Origin: Flavobacteriales bacterium UBA4422
GTDB taxonomy: Bacteria > Bacteroidota > Bacteroidia > Flavobacteriales_G > Salibacteraceae
DNA: 64,000 nt
Assembly: GCA_002389645.1 (NCBI GenBank)
Contig: DGQE01000003.1
Span: 37,610 to 101,609 of the forward strand
Reading direction: 5' to 3'
Shown here: positions 44,844 to 54,461 of the stretch, one piece after another
Layout of the letters: each line of letters starts with the position of its first letter
How positions within the stretch are numbered: the first letter of the stretch is position 1
Notes under the pieces: generated by a model
What the model saw: the letters and a program-made list of their open reading frames with translations, nothing else
What the model was told of the DNA's origin: nothing
The model's database searches: none
Program-made: the position numbers and the translations under genes

Positions 44844-45743
44844 ATGACACTCGAAACAAATAATAATTCGGGCCCTCTTCAGGGCCCTTTTTTATTCATT
44901 GTAAATCCAAATTCAGGTACAGGAGCTGTTGATGCTTTTAGAAAGTCAATTAGGTCTAATTCTTCACAAAAGTTTACTGTAATAGAAAGTAAAAGCCCTG
45001 AGCACTCTTTAGAATTAGCTCGAAATGCCAAATCAAGAGGATATGAAGCTGTAATAGCAGTTGGTGGTGATGGAAGCGTTCACGAAATAGGAGCTCAACT
45101 CATAGATTCTTCAATTCCACTTGGCATTATACCTACAGGATCTGGAAATGGCATTTCTCGACACTTAGGAATTTCCAATTCCATTCCTAAAGCTATTGAC
45201 CAAATGCTTAAAGGAAAAGTTCGCTTTATGGATACATTCCAAGTAAATGGACAGCCTGCCATTGGGTTTTCAGGAATCGGAATTGATGCTCAAGTCGCTA
45301 AAATGTTTTCTGAGGCTTCCGAACGAGGGTTTAGTAATTATGTAAAACTGAGTATTGATGCATTCACTAATTATACGCCTACATCTTTTGCTCTGAAGAT
45401 AGACGATGATGAACATGAAATCGCAGCTTATTCAGTGGTTTGCGCCAATACAAGCCAGTTCGGAAACAATGCATTCATCAATCCAAAAGCAGTAGATAAT
45501 GATGGAGAATTGGAGTTGGTAGTTATAAAAGCTATGCCCCCAGCAATGCTCATGCCCGTTGCTTCTCGCCTATTCTTAAAGACTATCCATAAAAGCAAAT
45601 GGGTGAAAGTATTCAAAGGAAAGCGATTCAACATTCAAAATATTGAAGAGGCTGAGCTTCAAATTGATGGCGAAGCGCTAGGAGTTTTCAAGAATCTTAC
45701 TTTCGAAGTGAAACCTCAATCATTAATGGTAATTACACCTTGA
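44844..45743 (+). CDS. Diacylglycerol-kinase-family lipid kinase
   Basis: A 299-residue soluble lipid kinase with the DAGK catalytic domain: FLFIVNPNSGTGAVDAFRK, VIAVGGDGSVHEIGAQL (the GGDG nucleotide motif), IPLGIIPTGSGNGISRHLGI, and the C-terminal beta domain ending in VKPQSLMVITP. Relatives phosphorylate diacylglycerol or sphingoid lipids. The start is the ATG three bases after the preceding stop; a terminator-type hairpin lies inside codons 10-17, and no alternative ATG, GTG or TTG exists before the conserved NPNSGTG. It is followed by a SUI1 gene after one base. Confidence 0.92.
   Translation: MTLETNNNSGPLQGPFLFIVNPNSGTGAVDAFRKSIRSNSSQKFTVIESKSPEHSLELARNAKSRGYEAVIAVGGDGSVHEIGAQLIDSSIPLGIIPTGSGNGISRHLGISNSIPKAIDQMLKGKVRFMDTFQVNGQPAIGFSGIGIDAQVAKMFSEASERGFSNYVKLSIDAFTNYTPTSFALKIDDDEHEIAAYSVVCANTSQFGNNAFINPKAVDNDGELELVVIKAMPPAMLMPVASRLFLKTIHKSKWVKVFKGKRFNIQNIEEAELQIDGEALGVFKNLTFEVKPQSLMVITP
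44870..44893 (+). terminator. Intragenic terminator-type hairpin at start of lipid kinase gene
   Basis: GGGCCCT / AGGGCCC form a 7-bp GC-rich stem around CTTC, followed directly by six T. By structure it is a strong rho-independent terminator for the EGF-like gene, but it lies 26 bases inside the kinase coding region, so kinase and SUI1 expression must depend on read-through or on coupling that keeps ribosomes over it. Confidence 0.8.
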
Positions 45744-45744
45744 T

Positions 45745-46086
45745 ATGTCAAAAAGCAAAAAAGATAAAGGAGGATTTGTATACTCCACGAACCCTTCGTT
45801 TTCATACGATGAAGATAAATCAGAAGTGCAAACTTTAGAGCCTGGTGAGCAATTGCTTGAGCTGCATCGTGAGACCAAAGGACGTGCTGGAAAGGCTGTA
45901 GTTATTGTGCGAAACTTTATCGGTTCAGATGACGACCTTTCTGATTTGGGAAAGAAGCTCAAAGCACATTGCGGAACTGGAGGTTCTGCAAAGGATGGAG
46001 AAATCATCATTCAAGGAGACCAAAGAGATAAAGTGGATGCTTATCTGAAAAGTAAGGGTTATAAAACTAAGCGCGTAGGCGGCTAA
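45745..46086 (+). CDS. SUI1/YciH-family translation initiation factor-like protein
   Basis: A 113-residue protein of the SUI1 (eIF1-like) family, bacterial YciH. After an N-terminal extension with GFVYSTNPSFSYDED comes the SUI1 domain (LLELHRETKGRAGKAVVIVRNFIG ... LKAHCGTGGSAKDGEIIIQGDQRDKVDAYLKSKGYKTKRVG). The GTGGS loop and the IIIQGDQ block are the family's conserved core. It is thought to modulate translation initiation fidelity. It follows the lipid kinase by one base and ends three bases before the convergent broken OmpA gene. Confidence 0.93.
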   Translation: MSKSKKDKGGFVYSTNPSFSYDEDKSEVQTLEPGEQLLELHRETKGRAGKAVVIVRNFIGSDDDLSDLGKKLKAHCGTGGSAKDGEIIIQGDQRDKVDAYLKSKGYKTKRVGG

Positions 46087-46089
46087 ACG

Positions 46090-48735
46090 CTATTTAAGAC
46101 TTCCCACTACTATGAGGTCTGACCTTCTATTCTTTTGATGATCGAAGTTAGGACATGGAGTTCCATCGCCACAATCATTGATCAAATTATCTTCCCCTAC
46201 GCCCACTGCTGCAACTATTCTACTTTCATCAATTCCACGAGCTGTTAAGTATGCCACCGTTGATTTAGCTCTACGCGCAGAAAGAAGCATATTATATGCC
46301 TTTGATCCGCGTGAGTCACAATGACTAACAATTTGAATAACAGCAGTTGGATTATCCTTGAGCATTTGGATATTCTCGGCCATCAATTTACGTGCGTCAG
46401 AGCGGATATACATTTTGTCAAAATCAAAGTATATAGACTTCAAGTCAACTATAGGGCGATCCTTGGTATCGATCTTTTCTTCATCAACCTCGGTAATTGA
46501 CAAAATCTCTGTTCCTTCATCCGCGGTATCCGCTGATGCCAAAATCTCCTCTTCCATAACAGAAATACTCAATGCTTCAACATGTCTGCTGCCGTCAGCT
46601 AGTTCAACTGTATAGGTGAAGTTATCATACCCAATAAAGGACGTCAATGGCGCATAAACAATAGTTCCTAGTTTAGCATCATAGATTTGGGTTGCGCCCA
46701 TCACAGTTTTCGATACAGAAACAATCCGCGGCTTATCCTCTTCACTAAACTCATCATTCAGCAACACGTTAAATGAAACCATATTACTTTGAAAGGTAGA
46801 GGCGAAATCTGGAGAAGTTCGAGAGATTTTCGCTCCAGAACCAGTTACCATGTTTACTCTTACGAATGTTCTCTGCCGTCCTTCTTTCGGGTCATCCACA
46901 GCATATGTAAATACATCTTGACCTACAAATCCCTCATTAGGCTGATAGATGAATACACCTCTATTTAAGTCAATACCTTTTATATCGCCATTTTGAGGTG
47001 GAGTGGTTTCAGATATCTTATAACGTATACCCTCTTTCATAATGTCATTCTTAAACACCTGAATGGAAACGGCCTTATTCATGAGTGCATTTGCTGTGTC
47101 TTCTCTTACGATCTTGGAATAAACAAAAGGCTGATTATCTAATACCCGAATACCAATCCATGCCTTACCAACTGAACCGGAATCATCGATTGCATTTTAA
47201 GAAAATGCGTCCACACCATTATAGTCTTTAGTAGGGTAATAGAGAATGACTCCCTTCTTATCGTTTTCAATCACATTAGAACCGTGTCCGGGGCGAGAAA
47301 CTTCGGTAAGCGCAATATTTCCCAGTTTCACAGCCGGATCATTATCTAATGCATTAATGTAAACCGGAGTATTCGTATAGGTTGTTACTACATCATTCTT
47401 CAAATCGAGCACAGAATCAACTTTTGGTATAGCCAAAAGCAATTCATTCTCCGTAGCTCCTTCTCGCAGTTTAGACAGACCAAGTTGAGCGACCGAATTA
47501 TTATTGAATACGGAATCAGAAACAACATGTATGAGTTTATGAGTACATCCTGATTTAAACGACTGATTAACAGAGTCAAGGGTATTAACTTCCACCTTTA
47601 CTTTGAACTGACCTACTTCCGTCAAAGGCTTTTCAAACCTGCGACCCATTGTTTGAACCTCACCGTTAATAGTCCAGTAAACCTTGCGCGGTTTTTGATT
47701 AGCCAGCAATGAACCATCGGTAGTAAGTATCAAGCGCGAGCCCACCAAAACAGTATCTGCTCCATTGATTACCAATCCTTGGTTTTCAGAGATGCAATCC
47801 TTTGCTGAACTCTGGAAAAACGCCACTTTGTAAATATCCATTCCTCCAAAGCCCTTCAGTCGATTTGAAGACAAGAAAGCAGAAGAACTATCAGCCAACA
47901 TTTTGAAGTATATGTCATGAGCGGCAGAATTAATCGGCTGGTCTAAGCGATAGATAGTTTCATTATTTGCTTGTACTTTATAATAGTAAATATCGTACCC
48001 GCCATAACCATCTGTTCTATCGCTACTGAAAAACAAAGTCTTTCCATCAGCTTAAATCTCAGGACTGTCTTCATTGAACAATGTATTGACAGTGGGAGGA
48101 AGCGCCTCTGGCTTTGACCATTGTCCATCATCATTGAGATTAGTTCTAAAAATGTCGAAATGGAACTTGTTCAGCTTTTTATCAAGTACTTCAGCTGTAA
48201 AATACATCGTCTTTCCATCTGCAGTGAGTGAAGCGTGGCGATGGTAGTACTTAAAATTAATGCTTTTTGGATATTTCACAGGATCAGTATATCCGTCAAC
48301 ATCTCTAGTTGAAAACCATAAATCATTGTCTTTAAACAAAATGATAGTTGCTTCATTTTCAGAAATGTAAACCGGAGCCTCATGGTTCTTTGTGTTTACA
48401 ACCCCTGTAAAAATAGATAAAGGCTCTTCACTTAAATTATTTGAAGAATAGACACCATTTTCCCATTTCGCTAAATTGATATCCTCTCGGTATTCTCCAT
48501 CATCTGGATCCAGCTTCTTACCTGTAGTGGTATCTGACCGGGAAGTATAAAGCATGAACGTGCCGTCATGGCTGATAACCGGATTGTATTCGTTGAATTG
48601 AGAGTTGATACTTTCGCCAATATTGAATACCTCAAGGTCATCGCTAAACTCTTTCATGAAATCAGCTGAGGTTACTTTTCCCTGAGGCACTGACCTTTCC
48701 GTTTGCGCAACCGAACTAAGAGTAAAAAACGGCAC
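46090..48735 (-). pseudogene. PD40 / Ig-like / OmpA outer-membrane protein with two in-frame TAA codons
   Basis: Three stretches in one and the same reading frame form one protein of about 880 residues. The first (48735-48052) has PD40-type repeats (ISHDGTFMLYTSR, ASLTADGKTMYFTAEVL). The second (to 47197) has SSDRTDGYGGYDIYYYK and an Ig-like region. The third (from about 47193 to 46090) has cadherin/Ig-like repeats (GFVGQDVFTYAVDD, SFIGYDNFTYTVEL) and an OmpA domain (VQIVSHCDSRGSKAYNMLLSARRAKSTVAYL). TAA at 48052 sits where SPEI-Ser-ADGK is expected, and TAA at 47197 where FS-Tyr-NAIDD is expected. The only canonical start is a GTG that truncates the signal peptide (RLLGALLIVPFFTLSSVAQ), so the start may be damaged too. 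Confidence 0.85.
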
Positions 48736-48818
48736 AATTAATAATGCACCTAATAATCGAGTAAAATCTGCGCAATGGCTGCTAATCAGAGTTTTTCCTA
48801 TGATTTCATGCTACTCGT

Positions 48819-50474
48819 TCAAGGTTTCGAGGAACGAAGTAATGTAAGTATGCTGGCGAAGATAATCACGATTCCACAGCCAATAGCATTATACCATAGA
48901 AAGCCGATATCTGTGGTGAAGAACATTACTAACACAACTGCCTCAGCCAACAATGCCGCTATAAAGACCTGAATACCTTTAATATACTTCAGGTAAAAGG
49001 CTGAAATAAAGATACCTAGTATAGTGCCATAAAATAATGACCCGAGGATGTTTACGAGTTCAATAAGGTTATCTACCAATTGAGCTGCTAAAGCAAATAC
49101 AATCGCCATCAAGCCCCAGCCAACGGTTAAAAGCTTACTCGTTCTTACATCCCCTTCCCTTTCGGTTTGATCGCTTCTCAATCGCTTCACAAAATCATTC
49201 ATCGTTGTTGATGCCAAGGCATTGAGTTCACCGGCAGTGGAAGACATGGCTGCGCTCAATATCACCGCCAACAGCAGTCCAATAGCACCATTGGGTAGAT
49301 TATCTAACACCCATCGGATAAAAACGTAATCGGAGTCTTTTGTTTCAACAGCAGGATCAACTTCTTTGGCCAAAGCGGCATATTCATCAGAAACCGCTGT
49401 TTGCTGTTTTTCCAATTCTCGCAAGCCATCTTCATTCGATGCAATGCCTTGCTGCATCATTAGGTGCTTTTCCTCCTGAATTCCATTGAATTTATACACC
49501 AAATCTTCACCATCACTTGCACGATCAGATTCGCTTATTAATTCCACTACATTCTGATTGAAATGGATTGGTCGTTCGAAGTATTGGTAGAATACAAATA
49601 CCATCACACCAGTCAAGAGAATGAAAAATTGCATAGGAATTTTCAAGATAGCATTGAACATTAACCCCATCCTACTCTCTCGCAAACTAGATCCAGAAAT
49701 GTAGCGCTGCACTTGGCTTTGATCGGTTCCAAAATAGCTGAGTGCTAAAAACAAACCTCCTGTTAATCCACTCCAAATGGTGTAACGTTCATTGAAGTCA
49801 AAATCCCAATTGATAATCTCCATCTTACCATGAACTCCTGCTAATTCAATGGCTTCAAAGAAAGATACGTGTGGAGACAAGTAGTCGACAATCATGTAAA
49901 ACGCATAGAACATTCCACCCATAATAATTGACATTTGCCACTTTTGGGTCAAACTCACGGCCTTAGTTCCACCTGAAACGGTATAAATGATTACTAGTAA
50001 CCCAATTAGAATATTCATTGTATTCAAGTTCCAACCTAAAACGGTAGAAAGAACTATTGCTGGAGCGTAAATCGTTATACCCGCAGCCAATCCGCGTTGC
50101 AACAAAAATAAAAATGCCGTTAGCAAACGCATACGCAAATCGAACCGCTCTTCTAGGTATTCATAAGCTGTATAGACATTAAGCCTATAAAAGATCGGAA
50201 TGATAGTAACAGAAAGAATAACTAGCGCTAAAGGCAAACCCAAATAGAATTGCAAAAAGCCCATTCCACTTTCAAAGGCTTGACCAGGAGTAGATAAAAA
50301 TGTAATGGCTGAAGCTTGGGTAGCCATAACAGAAAGACCCACGGTGGCCCAATTAGCTTCTTGACCGCCTCTCAAATAAGAGTTCAGATCAGCTTGCTTC
50401 CTTGTTTTCCATGTTCCGTAAAAAACAATAAAACCTAGCGTAAAAAGCAGGATAACCCAATCTAATTCATTCAT
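48819..50474 (-). CDS. Sodium:solute symporter (SSS family), 551 residues
   Basis: An inner-membrane symporter with the SSS signature NSYLRGGQEANWATVGLSVMATQASAITFLSTPGQAFESG (substrate and sodium region) and ALASTTMNDFVKR, and about 13 membrane segments. A hydrophilic insert (about 310-370) separates TM8 and TM9. It is the last gene of a leftward operon whose first gene is a PIG-L deacetylase; its ATG overlaps the stop of a 35-residue membrane peptide gene. The substrate may be a product or substrate of the deacetylase, such as an N-acetylated sugar, but this is inference. Confidence 0.93.
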   Translation of the reverse strand: MNELDWVILLFTLGFIVFYGTWKTRKQADLNSYLRGGQEANWATVGLSVMATQASAITFLSTPGQAFESGMGFLQFYLGLPLALVILSVTIIPIFYRLNVYTAYEYLEERFDLRMRLLTAFLFLLQRGLAAGITIYAPAIVLSTVLGWNLNTMNILIGLLVIIYTVSGGTKAVSLTQKWQMSIIMGGMFYAFYMIVDYLSPHVSFFEAIELAGVHGKMEIINWDFDFNERYTIWSGLTGGLFLALSYFGTDQSQVQRYISGSSLRESRMGLMFNAILKIPMQFFILLTGVMVFVFYQYFERPIHFNQNVVELISESDRASDGEDLVYKFNGIQEEKHLMMQQGIASNEDGLRELEKQQTAVSDEYAALAKEVDPAVETKDSDYVFIRWVLDNLPNGAIGLLLAVILSAAMSSTAGELNALASTTMNDFVKRLRSDQTEREGDVRTSKLLTVGWGLMAIVFALAAQLVDNLIELVNILGSLFYGTILGIFISAFYLKYIKGIQVFIAALLAEAVVLVMFFTTDIGFLWYNAIGCGIVIIFASILTLLRSSKP

Positions 50475-50578
50475 AGGTAATAATTACTTATGAGTGAATA
50501 GATGATGATTTGTAGGATCAAGAATCCTAACACAATGGAATAAACCAACTTCCAATTTTGTTTTTTCTCTTCTGCCAT
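50471..50578 (-). CDS. 35-residue single-span membrane peptide between deacetylase and symporter
   Basis: ATG at 50578 is the base right after the deacetylase stop (TAA-ATG), and its TGA overlaps the symporter start (ATGA). It encodes a basic, charged N-terminus MAEEKKQNWK, then one hydrophobic span (LVYSIVLGFLILQIIIYSLI) and SNYYL. Perfect coupling at both ends and the single-span design point to a real small subunit of the symporter, similar in concept to DUF4212 or YhdT partners of other SSS transporters, although the sequence is not like them. It is below the usual length cut-off of gene finders. Confidence 0.8.
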   Translation of the reverse strand: MAEEKKQNWKLVYSIVLGFLILQIIIYSLISNYYL

Positions 50579-53050
50579 TTATGGTTGATATTCTATCATG
50601 TTAGCAAACAACCTGTATGCGCCAGAAACGCCTGCGGGCAGTTCTCTAAAAAATGAGATGCCGGTGTAAGTGAAACTTCCTTTGCCGTGTTTAGCCACTA
50701 GCAATCCTCCTTCGGTTGGATCTTCGCCTTTGTCGCTCCATGAAATTAGAGGCTTGTACGCCTTATCCCATTCGCTAGCAAAATAAAGCCCACGCTCTTG
50801 TACCCAGCCATTCCAATCATTTGGCGTAATGGCATTGGGAAGATTGAATATGGGATGCTTGACGTCTAGAATCGTGACTTTCGAAAACTCATCGGTAACA
50901 CGGTTTCGCCCTAGAGCCAATTTGTATGGACCAATTTGATCGACCTTCAAACCATAGGTTGTGTTGTACTGAACAATCACATTGCCACCGCCCAAGGCAT
51001 AAGCGTTCAGCATATCCATATTAGCCGCTAAATCATCATTGGTATTAAATGCACGAATGCCCACTACAATGGCTTTGTATTTAGCAAGTTCCGTTGGTGT
51101 TTGCCCTCCTAATTCTTTTGATTCAACATTGTACCCCATTTGAATTAATGCATCGTCTACTTCATCACCTGAGCCTTCTATGTATAAGATCTTGGCATCT
51201 GTAGTTACTTTCAAATCGAGCGGCACTAATTTAACAGCTGCTGTTGTATGCATTGTATTTTCAGGAATATGATCGTAGGCAATAACATTTGATGACTGAT
51301 TCACCAACTTACCATCAATATTTATTGATAGCTCTACATTTCCTTCAACCGCATTCTCAGAAGGTGAAAGCGTCAACGAAAACACTTTTCGTTGGCCTTT
51401 TTTAAGGTAGAAGTTCTCCATTGTTTCGCTCATAGACCAACCTACTGGAAGCTTGGTATTCAATCTCACATTATCTAAATCTCTATATGCTATCACTTCC
51501 ACATTGATTGAAGACTGAGCACCTTTTGGCACAACCAAAGACTTAGCTTTGGGATTGATGGAAGCAGGATTCACAAAAAGCATTGGCTGGGTAATTCCTC
51601 CTATTGATCTATCTCTCCACTTTCGATGCAGCGTTGATTCTCCTTTCACAAATTGATTGTCAACCTTGATGACGTATTGAATAACTTCATCCAACTTGTA
51701 CGGCAATCCGATCTCACTTTCCTTATCAATTCCATACAACCACCCTTGGTAAGTGTTCACCAACCAGAAAGGATTAGACGGGTTACTTGGCGCTTTGAAT
51801 GTTTCAGTCCAAGAAATAGACTCCATCGGTCCAACCGTAACTATTGAATCAATCACTATGTGCTTAAAATCAACTGTTTGCGAGTCTTTTGAGCTGTTAA
51901 AAACCTCAACAGTAACCTCGTAATCTGATCCAATCACAACAGCATCTTGCCCAGCAGAAACTTCTACTCGAATGCCGCTGATGTCTAATTTCAAATCATT
52001 GATTTTAGTCATCACACCGTTCATGTCTTGCGCCTCAGCCCACATGTTTCGTTGCGCCATCATAGGATAGAAATTCCTTTTCAAATTCCCGAAATTGGCA
52101 TTACGATCGGTGAAGTCGAATTCGTCTACCACCTTTGCTAATGCTGCTGCATGTCCTGGCGACTGTTTCCAAAGGCCTTTCGCATCTTCAAAAGGCCTAT
52201 CCGTCCATTCACCTTTCACTAATGCTAAATATTCAGATTGACTTCCTCTCGCTCTCATAGTGCCAAATGCCTGACAGCGGTGCTTACTTCGAGCCAAAGA
52301 AGCTATTTCATTCATGCTGTATCCCAGCAAGTCATTATACACACCTACGTCAACACGCAGCATGTTTCGCCCTTTCAATCCTGCAGCATCCAAATCGTCC
52401 AATGACTTGTCCCACCAAGATGAGGTATTATGATATAAATATTCTGGTTGCCATATTTCCATTGTTTTCAGCTGTTCTGGAAAAGCATTGGGATCAGCAG
52501 CTAAATCAAATGCCTCTTCCGCCAATATTGCTGATGCTTCATGATGTCCATGTCCTGCTCTTCTTGTGGGTGGAAAACGGGTAATGATCATGTGAGGCCT
52601 GAACTTACGGATGACATACACTACATCATGCAACACTTCATCTTTACCCCAAAAGTCAAAGCTTTCTTCCGCACTTTTAGAATAACCAAAGTCTATAGCT
52701 CGGGTAAAAAACTGTTCACCTCCATCAATCTTTCGTGCCTCCAACAGCTCATATGATCTTATTACACCTAACCCATCGCCTTTTTCATCTCCAATCAGGT
52801 TTTGACCACCTTGACCTCGAGTCAGCGATAAATAAGCTGTTTCAATGTGCTGATCATTTTCTAACCAAGAGATCAATCGCGTGTTCTCATCATCTGGGTG
52901 TGCTGCCAAATAAAGCACGCGCACTCCTTTTTGAAGTTCCTGTATATCCTTATAAATGTCAACCGTGCTCTTAAGCTCATAGTCTTGGGCATTCATATTA
53001 AATGCCATTGACAATAACAACCCGTAAATCAATCCTTTCTTCATTCTCAT
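50579..53050 (-). CDS. PIG-L (LmbE-like) N-deacetylase, multidomain, secreted
   Basis: About 823 residues with a signal peptide (MKKGLIYGLLLSMAFNMNAQ; ATG at 53050 or 53044; an earlier in-frame ATG is less likely). The PIG-L domain carries LYLAAHPDDEN (zinc ligands His, Asp, Asp), then ITRFPPTRRAGHGHHEASA with further His ligands. Behind it lie an NEW3-type Ig-like region (about 530-610) and a C-terminal GATase-like domain (DAKILYIEGSGDEVDDALIQMGY, then FTYTGISFFRELPAGV). PIG-L enzymes remove N-acetyl groups from GlcNAc-type sugars; here the protein works outside the cytosol. It is first gene of the deacetylase-peptide-symporter operon. Confidence 0.92.
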   Translation of the reverse strand: MRMKKGLIYGLLLSMAFNMNAQDYELKSTVDIYKDIQELQKGVRVLYLAAHPDDENTRLISWLENDQHIETAYLSLTRGQGGQNLIGDEKGDGLGVIRSYELLEARKIDGGEQFFTRAIDFGYSKSAEESFDFWGKDEVLHDVVYVIRKFRPHMIITRFPPTRRAGHGHHEASAILAEEAFDLAADPNAFPEQLKTMEIWQPEYLYHNTSSWWDKSLDDLDAAGLKGRNMLRVDVGVYNDLLGYSMNEIASLARSKHRCQAFGTMRARGSQSEYLALVKGEWTDRPFEDAKGLWKQSPGHAAALAKVVDEFDFTDRNANFGNLKRNFYPMMAQRNMWAEAQDMNGVMTKINDLKLDISGIRVEVSAGQDAVVIGSDYEVTVEVFNSSKDSQTVDFKHIVIDSIVTVGPMESISWTETFKAPSNPSNPFWLVNTYQGWLYGIDKESEIGLPYKLDEVIQYVIKVDNQFVKGESTLHRKWRDRSIGGITQPMLFVNPASINPKAKSLVVPKGAQSSINVEVIAYRDLDNVRLNTKLPVGWSMSETMENFYLKKGQRKVFSLTLSPSENAVEGNVELSINIDGKLVNQSSNVIAYDHIPENTMHTTAAVKLVPLDLKVTTDAKILYIEGSGDEVDDALIQMGYNVESKELGGQTPTELAKYKAIVVGIRAFNTNDDLAANMDMLNAYALGGGNVIVQYNTTYGLKVDQIGPYKLALGRNRVTDEFSKVTILDVKHPIFNLPNAITPNDWNGWVQERGLYFASEWDKAYKPLISWSDKGEDPTEGGLLVAKHGKGSFTYTGISFFRELPAGVSGAYRLFANMIEYQP

Positions 53051-53114
53051 TAAAACTTCATTTTCGCACCTCAAAGAAACAATTTCGTTCTACTTTGACG
53101 TTTCTTTTTAGCAC

Positions 53115-54449
53115 ATGAATCTTTTTCCAACGGCACATATTCTTTTTGGTTCATTTCTTCTATTGCTTAGCACTGCTAAAGCGCAGAAGAATTTTACTAG
53201 TGAAATACTCGGAAACCCAAACCAATTCAGCGTATTCTTTGAAGAAACATTGCCCATTACTGAGGTTGAGATTTATCAATACAACAAAGCTGATCAGAGT
53301 GTTTTACTTGAAAATGGATACGCCAAATATCAATTCGAAAACAACAATGATTGGCCGCCTCAAGGAGTCAATGCAGTGCCAACAGAAGTGACGGTGATTT
53401 TCACCCAATACCCAAAACACAAAAGTTTTTGGTTAACTGATTATCACTGGCTGCTGGCAAAACGCTTGGAGGAATTATTCAGTTTAGATTCAGCTTTAAA
53501 TGACACTTCTATCACCTACAGCATCGTGATGCAAACCGATTGCGTAAATGAATTCGAAGCCATGCAATTGTTTCATGGCATTGAAGTGAAGTACCGTATA
53601 AATGAAGATGAGAAAGTGATTCTAGAAGAAGAAGTTCAAGTTACACCCAAAGTGAAGACATCAGGCTCGAGCACCCAAGCCAAAAAGATCAAGCGTTTTA
53701 TGGCGCGGCAGAAATACTATACCGACTCTGCCGTGTATTCTGTGCTGGACAGGCATCCTGAATGGCAAAAAAGTGTAATGGTGATTGATTGGACAGGTAG
53801 CATGCATGGTTATGGTGCTGAGGCCGTTTTATGGCAAGCGATGAATACATCGAAAAGTGGAATTGATAAGATTGCCTTGTTCAACGATGGTGACAAGAAA
53901 AAGAATCGCAAAAAGCAATTGGGCAGAACGGGCGGTATTTACATTGAAAACACTGGTTCCATCAGTAAAACCGTAAAGCTCTTCAACAAAGTGAAGAATA
54001 AAGGCACCGGTGGTGATAGTCCTGAAAATGACATTGAAGCCATTGCCGCAATGCTGACTGACGCACCCGAAGCCGATCGTGTAATTCTAATTGCCGACAA
54101 CCAAAGTTGCATCCGAGATTTCGTCCTGGTCAATTGTATTGATAAGCCGGTGCATATAGTTCTTTGCGGAACAAAAAAAGGAGTAAACTCTCAATACTTG
54201 AATGTGGCATGGCGCACAGGTGGAAGCATCCATACTAAGGAGTATGACATAGAAAACATTCAAGAATTGGTGTTGAAAGACTCCCTCGAAATAGAAGGTA
54301 TTCGCTTCATGCGCACCATTGATAATTTGCTCCTACCTGAGAACCGTTTTGCCAATAGATTCGGATATTGTGACCGCTATTACAAAGCGCCAAGAAGGAA
54401 ACAAACATCTCGCAAACGCAAAGAACCCAAGTGCTACTTCACTGAATAA
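53115..54449 (+). CDS. Secreted VWA-like protein with basic C-terminus
   Basis: A 444-residue protein with a signal peptide (cleaved after AKA, before QKNFT). The second half contains a von Willebrand factor A-like core: VMVIDWTGSMHGYG, a variant MIDAS (D-W-T-G-S instead of DxSxS), later a Gly-rich loop GTGGDSPENDIEAIAAML and the strand RVILIADNQS. The C-terminus is strongly basic (RRKQTSRKRKEPKC). Metal-dependent adhesion or scaffold function is likely, but no established subfamily is recognised. It is divergent from the deacetylase operon and followed after 12 bases by a VOC protein gene. Confidence 0.85.
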   Translation: MNLFPTAHILFGSFLLLLSTAKAQKNFTSEILGNPNQFSVFFEETLPITEVEIYQYNKADQSVLLENGYAKYQFENNNDWPPQGVNAVPTEVTVIFTQYPKHKSFWLTDYHWLLAKRLEELFSLDSALNDTSITYSIVMQTDCVNEFEAMQLFHGIEVKYRINEDEKVILEEEVQVTPKVKTSGSSTQAKKIKRFMARQKYYTDSAVYSVLDRHPEWQKSVMVIDWTGSMHGYGAEAVLWQAMNTSKSGIDKIALFNDGDKKKNRKKQLGRTGGIYIENTGSISKTVKLFNKVKNKGTGGDSPENDIEAIAAMLTDAPEADRVILIADNQSCIRDFVLVNCIDKPVHIVLCGTKKGVNSQYLNVAWRTGGSIHTKEYDIENIQELVLKDSLEIEGIRFMRTIDNLLLPENRFANRFGYCDRYYKAPRRKQTSRKRKEPKCYFTE

Positions 54450-54461
54450 AACACACATCAA

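Noticed and set aside
46090..48735. TAA reassigned as a sense codon in this organism
   Set aside because: Many neighbouring genes end naturally with TAA at conserved C-termini, so a genome-wide code change is excluded; only local read-through or mutation remains.
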